Assembly (NCBI GenBank): GCA_031257945.1
Contig: JAIRNU010000026.1
Span: 1-22,577 of the forward strand
Reading direction: 5' to 3'
DNA from: Holosporales bacterium
GTDB lineage: Bacteria; Pseudomonadota; Alphaproteobacteria; BNTO01
Length of the DNA: 22,577 nt
Shown: positions 16,577 through 22,577 of the stretch, one piece after another
Layout of the letters: each line of letters starts with the position of its first letter
Numbering within the stretch: the first letter of the stretch is position 1
Notes under the pieces: generated by a model
What the model was told of the DNA's origin: nothing
The model's input: only the letters and a program-made list of their open reading frames with translations
Databases searched by the model: none
Position numbers and translations under genes: made by a program

Positions 16577-17185
16577 TTAAATAGATTTTAAAACATAATG
16601 GTTTGGATAGTTTTGTTTTACGAAATCGCTAATAGACTGAATTACTCGGTCAACCGTAGAATTCGTAGCTTCATCAAAGGTTTTCACAATGATATCTGAT
16701 TGCTCGTACACAGGGTAACACTGCGCTATCAACGTCTCTATAACCTCTTGCTGAGTGCCCTCTTTCCCCATAAACCTGTCGTTGCGTCTGGAAATCCGCA
16801 TGATTAGCGTTTCTAGATCAGCATTTAACCAAACAGTAATACTTTTTTCCTTCAATAGGGCACGTGTCTCTTCTTCAAGCACAGACCCCCCGCCGGTAGC
16901 AAGAACGTGCGGTTGTTGGTCAAGCAATCTGGCTATAACCCGGCGCTCTCCGCTCTTCATCGCTTCCTCTCCAAAAACTGCGCACATTTCCTTCATAGAG
17001 CATCCAGCGGCAATTTCTACCTCCTGATCGGAATCGTAAAACGGTAACTCCAATCGCTTAGCAAGGCGCCGTCCGATGCTAGTCTTGCCGCATCCCATCA
17101 ACCCGACTAAGGCTATAGTCTTAGGCGGCATAAAACTAATCGTTGGGGCTAATTTCCTCGGTTTATAAAACTCAGAAGACATCAT
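16577..17185 (-). CDS. aroK: Shikimate kinase
   Basis: The enzyme phosphorylates shikimate with ATP in the aromatic amino acid pathway. The 202-residue protein has a Walker A loop at 28-35 (GLMGCGKT), the DSD substrate motif at 51-53, the GGG motif at 98-100 and a lid-region Arg in SRRNDR (132-137). The usual RPLL after that Arg is RFMG here, a lid variation that keeps the Arg. I start at ATG 17185, with GGAG 11 nt upstream. The family core begins near Met19, so the first 18 residues may be dispensable. There is no aroB next to it, unlike many alphaproteobacteria, and serS takes that place. A promoter-like pair lies at 17246-17275. Confidence 0.93.
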   Translation of the reverse strand: MMSSEFYKPRKLAPTISFMPPKTIALVGLMGCGKTSIGRRLAKRLELPFYDSDQEVEIAAGCSMKEMCAVFGEEAMKSGERRVIARLLDQQPHVLATGGGSVLEEETRALLKEKSITVWLNADLETLIMRISRRNDRFMGKEGTQQEVIETLIAQCYPVYEQSDIIVKTFDEATNSTVDRVIQSISDFVKQNYPNHYVLKSI

Positions 17186-17245
17186 AGACTATTTTTCTCC
17201 AAATACTAATTCTAACAAACCAAAAAGAATCCTACGTACTATAAG

Positions 17246-17275
17246 ATTATACACACAGCTAACAATTTTTTACAA
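17246..17275 (-). promoter_or_regulatory. Promoter-like element ahead of aroK-serS
   Basis: In the 120-bp gap after secF, the minus strand has TTGTAA (17275-17270), an 18-bp spacer and a perfect TATAAT (17251-17246). This suggests aroK-serS can be transcribed separately from the sec genes. Confidence 0.5.
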
Positions 17276-17305
17276 AAACATTTCGTAAATCAGTCAATTT
17301 TTTCT

Positions 17306-18259
17306 TTACAAAGTTACTTGCGATACCTTCTTCGCCTTGCTCTTTTCTATTTTATCGCGATCTATCTTGAAAAGCAGCAACAGCGGGGCAGAGACCGCAA
17401 TCGACGAGAAAGTACCAAAACCGATACCGATAAGGATTGGCAGGCTAAATGATTCAATAACTTTTCCCCCAAGAACACACAATGCTAAGATTGCAAGCAG
17501 TGTTGAGCCAGCAGTTAATACCGTCCTAGATAGCGTTTCATTAATGCTTTTATTGATGATCTCGTCGAAAGATATCTTCTTATACCGGCGTATGTTTTCG
17601 CGTATACGATCAAAAATAACGATAGTATCGTTGATCGAGTACGACGCCGTTGTTAATACCGCCACAATAGACGAGGCATTAAACTCCAAGTCAAACCACG
17701 CATACGCCCCGACTAAGCACAAGCAATCTTGCGCCAAGGCTAGTAGCGCGCTAATAGAAAACTGCCATTCAAAGCGAAACCCTATATATATAGCAATTGC
17801 TAATAGCGATAAAATAACAGCTTTTATTGCATTACGTACAAGTTCTTCTCCGATAGTTGGGCCTATAGTTTCAATTTTCCTGTATAAAACTCTGTCTCCA
17901 AGTGCGGATTTTACTTTATTTATAACGCTTAAATGCTCCTCTTGCTCTGAGGACTTGCCCATATCTTTCGTCTTTTCCAGCTTTATTACAATGTCGTTTC
18001 CGTTCGCCCCAAACTGCTGTAAAGAAATCTCTCCAGCGTATGCATCTGCAAGCTTTTCTCGGAGTTCGCCAAGAGCGGGCTCCTCGTCAAAACGTGCCTC
18101 AATGACGTACCCGCCCTTGAAGTCAATCCCGTAGTTAAGCCCGCTTTTTAAAAAACCAAAAATCGACGCCAGCACGAGGAGAAGAGATAACAAAAATATC
18201 TTGTTCCTACGCTTGACAAAGTTGATGTTAACGTTGTCTGGAATAAATCTAATACCCAT
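17306..18259 (-). CDS. secF: Protein translocase subunit SecF
   Basis: SecF pairs with SecD in the inner membrane and uses the proton gradient to drive late steps of Sec export. The 317-residue protein has the expected first transmembrane helix (about 20-38), the conserved GLNYGIDFKGGYVIEARF segment leading into the periplasmic domain, and a five-helix C-terminal bundle with the family motif around SINDTIVIFDRIREN. A strong GAGGAG lies 4 nt before the ATG at 18259. It follows secD after 17 bp, so the two form one operon. Confidence 0.97.
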   Translation of the reverse strand: MGIRFIPDNVNINFVKRRNKIFLLSLLLVLASIFGFLKSGLNYGIDFKGGYVIEARFDEEPALGELREKLADAYAGEISLQQFGANGNDIVIKLEKTKDMGKSSEQEEHLSVINKVKSALGDRVLYRKIETIGPTIGEELVRNAIKAVILSLLAIAIYIGFRFEWQFSISALLALAQDCLCLVGAYAWFDLEFNASSIVAVLTTASYSINDTIVIFDRIRENIRRYKKISFDEIINKSINETLSRTVLTAGSTLLAILALCVLGGKVIESFSLPILIGIGFGTFSSIAVSAPLLLLFKIDRDKIEKSKAKKVSQVTL

Positions 18260-18276
18260 AATCTCCTCAAAATCTC

Positions 18277-19869
18277 CTAAATTGGAAGTCTTTTTAACCT
18301 AAACATTTTAACCCACGCGACAAGAAACATTTGCGTAAGCGTAAGAGCCGTAAACATAGAAATAACAACACCAAGAGCAAGCGTGACAGCAAAGCCTTTT
18401 ACAGCCCCTGTACTGTAGTAGTACAAAATCCACGCTCCTATAATCGTCGTAAGATTTGAATCAAAAATCGCGGAAAATGCCCGCTTATATCCCTGATCAA
18501 TTGCCACTATAAGACGTACCCCACTTCTTAGCTCCTCCCTTATCCTTTCGAAAATTAGAACATTCGCATCGACAGCCATCCCAATCGTTAACGCAATTCC
18601 TGCTATACCAGGAAGCGTCAACGTTGCCCCTAAAAGCGACAGGCCTGCAAATAGTAACATAACATTAACGGCAAGGGCAATATCAGCCAAAAATCCTACA
18701 TGAAAGTAAACCAGGCACATGAACACGGCCACAATTAAAAACGCAAACACTGTAGCGATTTTGCCGTGGGCAATGGAGTCTTCTCCGAGGCTTGGCCCAA
18801 CAGTGCATTCTTCAACGACCTTAAGTGGCGCCGGAAGTGCCCCAGCTCTCAAAAGCAAAGCCAACTCATTGGCCTCAGCAACCGTAAAATGGCCGCTGAT
18901 TTGCGCATTCCCGCCAGGAATGGCCTCTTGAAATACCGGCGCACTAATTACTTTATTATCCAAGACTATCGCGAATTGTTTTTTTACATTCTTTGACGCC
19001 TCGTACATTTGCTGTTTACCAACGTTATTAAACTTTATACTAACGACTGGTTGGCCATGCCCATCAAAACTAGCCTGAGCATCAACCAATGAATCACCGT
19101 GGATAATAATCTGCTTCTTTATTGGTATGTACACAACCGTCCCATCAGGACGCTCTTCAGGAACGTAATTTACTCCAACCGGGGGAACCGGTAGGTACAC
19201 CTTAGATCCCTTTGATTCAACTATCGGCTGGACAGACTCATCAACCCATTGAAATGATAGCTTTGCCGTGGTCCCAAGCAATCTACGAATTTCCGTTGGA
19301 TCACCTACCCCCGGCAATTGCACTACTATCCTGTTATCTCCTTTCCGTTGTATGTTTGGCTCCTTTGTCCCGGTTGCATCGATACGGCGTCGAACAACCT
19401 CTATCGATTGCTCTACAACGCCGATATTCCTCTGGATAATGGCCTTTTGGGGGAGGGATGCTTCTATCTCCGCTCCATTTACCGCGACATCAAGATCAGT
19501 ATTGATTTTCTTGATCAATTTGGATGCAGCCTCAATGCTGTCCTTATCAATCAGCGTTAAGCGGATAGCCGTAAGTTCTGACTTTGCATCCAACCTCAAA
19601 TTTTTATACTTAATTTGTTGCTTGCGCAAAGTCTTACGAATCTCCCCTAAAATATTAGCTAAGAATTCCTTTGTTGCAGTATGTATATCTACCTCGAGCT
19701 GGATGTGCGACCCTCCTCTTAGGTCAAGCCCAAGACTAACGGTTCTTTGCATCCACTGTGGCAAAGACACCCGTACGTCCTCACGCAGCAAATTTGGGAG
19801 GGCCAACAGGCCACCAAAGATGCATACCAACACTACGGTAAAAATTCTAAATCTAGAGAAAACGACCAT
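18277..19869 (-). CDS. secD: Protein translocase subunit SecD
   Basis: SecD is the large partner of SecF in the Sec holotranslocon. The 530-residue protein begins with a membrane helix (IFTVVLVCIFGGLLALPNLL), then the conserved LGLDLRGGSHIQLEVD. A long periplasmic region and six-helix membrane domain follow, with GMAVDANVLIFERIREELR, the family's signature. Length is normal. The ribosome-binding site is weak. It lies between yajC (66 bp upstream) and secF in the canonical yajC-secD-secF order. Confidence 0.97.
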   Translation of the reverse strand: MVVFSRFRIFTVVLVCIFGGLLALPNLLREDVRVSLPQWMQRTVSLGLDLRGGSHIQLEVDIHTATKEFLANILGEIRKTLRKQQIKYKNLRLDAKSELTAIRLTLIDKDSIEAASKLIKKINTDLDVAVNGAEIEASLPQKAIIQRNIGVVEQSIEVVRRRIDATGTKEPNIQRKGDNRIVVQLPGVGDPTEIRRLLGTTAKLSFQWVDESVQPIVESKGSKVYLPVPPVGVNYVPEERPDGTVVYIPIKKQIIIHGDSLVDAQASFDGHGQPVVSIKFNNVGKQQMYEASKNVKKQFAIVLDNKVISAPVFQEAIPGGNAQISGHFTVAEANELALLLRAGALPAPLKVVEECTVGPSLGEDSIAHGKIATVFAFLIVAVFMCLVYFHVGFLADIALAVNVMLLFAGLSLLGATLTLPGIAGIALTIGMAVDANVLIFERIREELRSGVRLIVAIDQGYKRAFSAIFDSNLTTIIGAWILYYYSTGAVKGFAVTLALGVVISMFTALTLTQMFLVAWVKMFRLKRLPI

Positions 19870-19935
19870 ACCACAAACGACGAGAAACTAACGCCCACTC
19901 TTCATTATGAATAAATACCGCACCGGCGACAAGAC

Positions 19936-20316
19936 TTAGTTTTTTCTTGGAGACTTCTTAGCCGCAGTTTTTTTACTAGAAACGCCGTTGGATTCTTGCG
20001 GAGTCACGCTAGCTTTCGCATACTTCCCGGATATAGACGTTTTTAATACAATTATGCGAACATTCGAAGCAACCTCTACAGCGCAATCGGCTTCATTTAC
20101 CTTTTCGATTTGTCCAACAATACCGCCAACTGTTACAATCGTATCGCCCCTCTTTAGCTCAGACAGCATGGTCTTGTGTGATGCGGCCCGCTTTTGCTGC
20201 GGCCTAATCATGAAAAAATACATTACTACGACGATAAGCAAAAAAGGCAACAGCGACATAATTGTCCCAATGCTACTGCTCTGTTCTCCAACAGCATATG
20301 CACTTGGTATAAACAT
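19936..20316 (-). CDS. yajC: Sec translocon accessory protein YajC
   Basis: YajC is a small inner-membrane partner of SecDF. The 126-residue protein has one membrane helix (about 20-38, MSLLPFLLIVVVMYFFMI) followed by the family motif IRPQQKR and a compact domain (KRGDTIVTVGGIVGQI). The tail is Lys/Ser-rich. AGGG lies about 6 nt before the ATG. It starts the sec gene cluster, 44 bp after the phosphotransferase gene. Confidence 0.95.
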   Translation of the reverse strand: MFIPSAYAVGEQSSSIGTIMSLLPFLLIVVVMYFFMIRPQQKRAASHKTMLSELKRGDTIVTVGGIVGQIEKVNEADCAVEVASNVRIIVLKTSISGKYAKASVTPQESNGVSSKKTAAKKSPRKN

Positions 20317-20360
20317 AAAAACCCTGCAAAAATAACACGCTGACGCAGCCTACCATCTCT

Positions 20361-21230
20361 TTAGCGAAGATTCAACGGCTCTGATGACCTCGTTAACACA
20401 AGGCTTACGCTATTTTTATTGTGCAATAGCGAAACCGCCCATAAGCCCTCCAAAAGTAGTTGCTTAAGGAAAAGATGCAGCGCGTTGGATTTGTATTCTG
20501 CACCGTTAGGCACGTCTAATCCCCTCGTGATGTTGTCAAAAAAGGCTGTAACGGTTGCGAACTCTCTTGTGTTTGTTATCTGCTGCGAAGTGGCGGCTAA
20601 TTCAATGCCTTCACCGTTTTTCGGAGATATCACAAAAGAGCGTAGAGGATGCATACTTCCCCTAAGCAACGTAAATACGCATAAAATGATTTTGCCGGCG
20701 GAATCGCTGATTTGCCGTGCAGGAACGTGATTTTCAAACGAAAAGCCGTCTTTTTTGCTGGTTTTTTGTAAGTAGTCCTCTACTTGCTTAAAAATTTCGG
20801 CCCCCCCGGCATCAGAGAATTTTTTGCTGGTGCACTCTTGGGCGGGCAGTAATATCCTATACAAGCGCAAAAAATTACTGATACTATCGCAGCATTGCTG
20901 CGCCATTTGAATGTCTTCCGTAGGGGTTCTATCTTTGAGCATTTCAAGTAACAAACCTAAAGCGTTTATTGGGGACGCTATGTCATGGAAAAATTTCGAA
21001 AGTAGTAGGTTGTGGATCTCGTCCATGTAAGCCATTAGTAAAAAACGCAATGCCGCCTGCAGCATGTCATATTTTTTTTGATGGCAACAGTCTGGCCAGT
21101 CCCGTACCAACTCGGGAAAAATCCTTGATGATGCTACTAACTTTTGTAACAATCCGGCGTCGCTGGTTTCATTTTTCGATTTCTTCGTGGAAGTGCCCCA
21201 ATTATCAATCTCAGCAATAGCCGTGGACAA
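20361..21230 (-). CDS. ChpT-type histidine phosphotransferase
   Basis: The protein matches the ChpT group, which relays phosphate from hybrid kinases such as CckA to CtrA in alphaproteobacteria. The phospho-acceptor segment is LLLSKFFHDIASPINALG, with His82 in the H-D-(I/L)-x-x-P context, followed by helices and a degenerate ATPase-like half without kinase nucleotide boxes. The reported start is a TTG at 21230, giving 289 residues. That is longer than Caulobacter ChpT (about 225) and overlaps the first 44 bp of the divergent HesB-like gene. ATGs at 21065 and 21035 would give a family-like length, but none has a clear ribosome-binding site. Seven Cs at 20801-20807 lie in the coding region. It probably leads the yajC-secD-secF operon. 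Confidence 0.75.
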   Translation of the reverse strand: MSTAIAEIDNWGTSTKKSKNETSDAGLLQKLVASSRIFPELVRDWPDCCHQKKYDMLQAALRFLLMAYMDEIHNLLLSKFFHDIASPINALGLLLEMLKDRTPTEDIQMAQQCCDSISNFLRLYRILLPAQECTSKKFSDAGGAEIFKQVEDYLQKTSKKDGFSFENHVPARQISDSAGKIILCVFTLLRGSMHPLRSFVISPKNGEGIELAATSQQITNTREFATVTAFFDNITRGLDVPNGAEYKSNALHLFLKQLLLEGLWAVSLLHNKNSVSLVLTRSSEPLNLR

Positions 21231-21525
21231 AATTTATGAATTTATGGATGCAAGGCAGCCCCCCCCCCTTGGCGTAAAGATTTTTGTATACAGTGATGGA
21301 AGTGGCAGCATTAACTACAGCATGAGCTTTGTGGATGGGGTAGATAGTTCGGATACGATGTTTAATATTGCTGGCATTACGTTTATAACGGACGCTAGCT
21401 CGGCGCTGTTTTTGAACAATATGACGTTGGATTTTGTTGAAGTTGATAGTGTGCAGGGGTTTGTATTCAACAATGACTGTATAGGGAAAAATTGTTTTAA
21501 TTGCCAGGGAGCCTGCCGTCGGTAA
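21187..21525 (+). CDS. HesB/IscA-like A-type carrier domain protein with altered cysteines
   Basis: The 112-residue protein follows the A-type carrier fold pattern: ISAIAVDKIYEFMDA, LGVKIFVYSDGSGSINYSMSFVD, ITFITDASSALFLNN and LDFVEVDSVQGFVFNND. A-type carriers pass Fe-S clusters to target proteins. The usual first Cys (in GCSG) is missing, replaced by SDGSGS. The usual Cys-Gly-Cys end is replaced by four Cys at 98, 103, 106 and 110. It may therefore not bind clusters in the classical way. The start is a GTG at 21187 (another at 21193), with no good ribosome-binding site. The 5' end overlaps the longest form of the divergent phosphotransferase gene. A 10-C run at 21259-21268 encodes Pro25-27. 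Confidence 0.65.
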   Translation: MEVPQLSISAIAVDKIYEFMDARQPPPLGVKIFVYSDGSGSINYSMSFVDGVDSSDTMFNIAGITFITDASSALFLNNMTLDFVEVDSVQGFVFNNDCIGKNCFNCQGACRR

Positions 21526-21634
21526 TGCACCATCGACAACCAACCACCGCCCATGCACATTAACGAGTACATTTTGCTTGTGGCAAGGGGAGGGCAGGGG
21601 AGCTTACTCCTTTTATGCTTGGCCCCCCTTATAC

Positions 21635-21800
21635 TTATTTTGGTTTAACTTTGCAACACTTGCAGTAAGCCTTTACTGTACAATACCAAGCCAATACTAG
21701 GATCCACAAACCTTTATTTTGTTTTAACTTTGCAATATTTGCAGGAAGCCTTTACTGTAGTAATACCATCCCAATACTAGGCCACCCAAATATTTATTTT
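21635..21800. repeat. Degenerate 79-80 bp tandem repeat, about two copies
   Basis: Unit 1 (21635-21713) and unit 2 (21714-21793) share TTTTAACTTTGCAA-type starts, a GCAG(T/G)AAGCCTTTACTGTA block and an ending CCAATACTAGG. A third unit begins with TTATTTT at 21794 and stops. In unit 1 CAGTAA and TTACTG flank GCCT, a small hairpin. The sequence is iteron-like in position relative to the DnaA-box cluster. Confidence 0.7.
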
Positions 21801-21904
21801 CATTTTTAATACATTATTAACTGAAAATAGGTTGACTTCTTAACCTTTTTTGTGGCACTAATAGGCCGCGACAGCTATGGCCCGGCCCCAGGGGTGATAC
21901 GGTG

Positions 21905-21933
21905 TTGCATGATCCGATGCAAGCTTTTTTTTT
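21905..21933 (+). terminator. Terminator-like hairpin with T9 tail
   Basis: TTGCAT (21905-21910) pairs with ATGCAA (21917-21922) around a 6-nt loop. GC and nine Ts follow (21925-21933). The stem is short but perfect. There is no gene just upstream on this strand except the HesB-like gene 380 bp away, so it could end a small RNA. Confidence 0.4.
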
Positions 21934-22111
21934 CGAGTATGGATCCCGCTTGACTCTCCAGGCGAAACTCCTGGTTTTACAATGGGTTAAGCCGCCAGAA
22001 AGCCAGAGCGTGGGAAATATGTATATACAGGCCATAACGCAGATTGAGACTAAAAAAAACAATATTCCGCATTCCGCTGTTTTGATACCTTGTTTGTCTG
22101 TCGCTTGACTG

Positions 22112-22237
22112 TGACCGATGTGAATAACTCTACAGCCCAGAATAACTTGTTGATAAACGGTTGGCCGTAACGCAAGCTTTTTACATTTAACCACAAGTTA
22201 TTTCCGGGCTGTTTTCCGAGTTATTCACATCGGTTAC
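22112..22237. other. Candidate replication origin: inverted repeat with four DnaA-box-like sites
   Basis: The arms 22112-22156 and 22187-22237 are mirror images. Both carry ACCGATGTGAATAACTC, AGCCC and AATAACTTGT in the same order when read outward-in. They hold four 9-mers close to the DnaA consensus TTATCCACA: TTATTCACA at 22119-22127 (minus) and 22221-22229 (plus), TTATCAACA at 22148-22156 (minus) and TTAACCACA at 22187-22195 (plus). Each differs from consensus at one base. An AT-rich stretch and tandem repeats lie to the left. All six housekeeping genes to the left point away from it. A plasmid- or phage-type origin or a large operator are alternatives. Confidence 0.55.
22187..22201 (+). 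promoter_or_regulatory. Possible CtrA-type site overlapping a DnaA-box-like 9-mer
   Basis: TTAA, seven bases and TTAT (22187-22201) differ by one base from the CtrA pattern TTAA-N7-TTAA. The mirror arm has TTAT-N7-TTAT (22156-22142, minus). In Caulobacter CtrA sites overlap origin DnaA boxes. Here the match is imperfect and may be chance. Confidence 0.25.
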
Positions 22238-22335
22238 AGCGTTAATGCAAGGTTTGTTCCGCTTTTTTTCAACAACAACTGCTAATACAATTAATACAAT
22301 AAAAAGAAGGCGCTCTTTGTCTATTAGAACCGAAT

Positions 22336-22467
22336 AGACCTATTGCAAAAGTGAGGAATTTTTAGGAGCATACGAAGCAGAACCGCAGCGTACTTAACGT
22401 ACGTGAGGATGCGAGCATCGGAGCGACGCCCAAATTACCGAAAGAACGAAGCTTTCGCAAAAGAAAT
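22336..22467 (+). mobile_element. Decayed copy C of the 144-bp palindromic element
   Basis: The left end AGACCTATTGCAAAAG (22336-22351) matches the element terminus with one change. The body follows the two copies in the giant gene through GCATCGGAGCGACGC and CGAAAGAACGA...GCTTTCGCAA. By my alignment it lacks 10 bp near 22356 and 2 bp near 22377, and its right end (after 22460) has lost the AACAGGTCT terminus. No target duplication is visible. It is intergenic and frameshifted, as expected without coding constraint. Confidence 0.8.
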
Positions 22468-22577
22468 GTACATTTGGCCCCCGATGGCGTATATTCATAG
22501 TAGGGTTGCTTTTCTTTATCCGAGTATAATGGTCGCTCTACTGAGTCCAAAATACGATTTTGTGTTCAAGCACATAT

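Larger units (their letters stand above)
21526..22335. other. Gene-free region of about 810 bp holding the candidate origin
   Basis: I see no convincing coding frame here. In order it contains a G/C-rich patch (21585-21630), a 79-80 bp tandem repeat (21635-21800), an AT-rich stretch (about 21785-21840), a short terminator-like hairpin (21905-21933), a CCAGG/CCTGG hairpin near 21959-21975 and a large inverted repeat with DnaA-box-like sites (22112-22237). Short open frames in it lack family motifs and run across the repeats. Confidence 0.6.

Noticed and set aside
17337..18134. Long open frame of 265 codons antisense to secF
   Set aside because: It is fully contained in secF on the other strand, is Ser/Ile-rich as antisense shadows often are, and has no domain.
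21635..21800. Tandem repeat as a CRISPR array
   Set aside because: Units are about 80 bp, adjacent, diverged along their whole length and without unique spacers, and no cas gene is present.
21902..22108. Plus-strand open frame of 68 codons in the same region
   Set aside because: It starts inside the TTGCAT hairpin, reads through the T9 tract as FFF, has no ribosome-binding site and shows no recognisable domain.
21817..22194. Minus-strand open frame of 125 codons across the candidate origin
   Set aside because: It runs through the inverted repeat and terminator hairpin, has no family motif and an irregular composition. It is more likely a chance frame in non-coding DNA.

Overview
The window looks like a piece of an alphaproteobacterial intracellular symbiont genome. 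I would guess Holosporales or a relative living in a protist, but no rRNA gene is present to prove it. The housekeeping part (ChpT-type phosphotransferase, yajC-secD-secF, aroK-serS, a lone mlaD) is alphaproteobacterial in style. The accessory part is rich in exported proteins with eukaryotic-like domains, which is typical of host-associated lineages.

Layout. 1-232 is the start of an IS1-type transposase gene, cut by the window edge. 233-568 is a spacer with the decayed 3' tail of a second copy of the next gene. 569-1570 encodes an exported protein with three Myb/SANT DNA-binding repeats. 1680-2135 is mlaD. 2213-7171 (minus) and 8137-13662 (plus) are two giant, divergently oriented, exported, repeat-built proteins of about 1650 and 1840 residues, with an exported Sel1-repeat protein between them. 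13833-14129 is a small exported Pro/Gly/Gln-rich protein behind a good sigma70-type promoter. 14317-15225 is an exported cysteine-protease-like protein with ubiquitin-specific-protease style Cys and His boxes. From 15265 to 21230 the minus strand carries serS, aroK, secF, secD, yajC and chpT. A divergent HesB/IscA-like gene follows at 21187-21525. The last kilobase has no convincing gene. It holds a 79-80 bp tandem repeat, an AT-rich stretch and a large inverted repeat carrying four DnaA-box-like 9-mers, so it is a candidate replication origin.

The most striking find is a 144-bp mobile element with 16-bp inverted ends. It has inserted twice, in frame, into the 1652-residue giant gene, each time with a 3-bp target duplication. 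Each insertion therefore adds exactly 49 stop-free codons. A third, decayed copy lies beside the candidate origin. This resembles the Rickettsia palindromic elements that invade coding genes, but I do not recognise this sequence as one of them.

How the parts may fit together (inference): six consecutive accessory proteins carry export signals, and the Sec translocon accessory genes sit a few kilobases away. The accessory block probably supplies periplasmic, surface or host-directed proteins, with the Myb protein and the protease-like protein as the best candidate effectors in the host cell. The housekeeping genes on the minus strand run away from the candidate origin.
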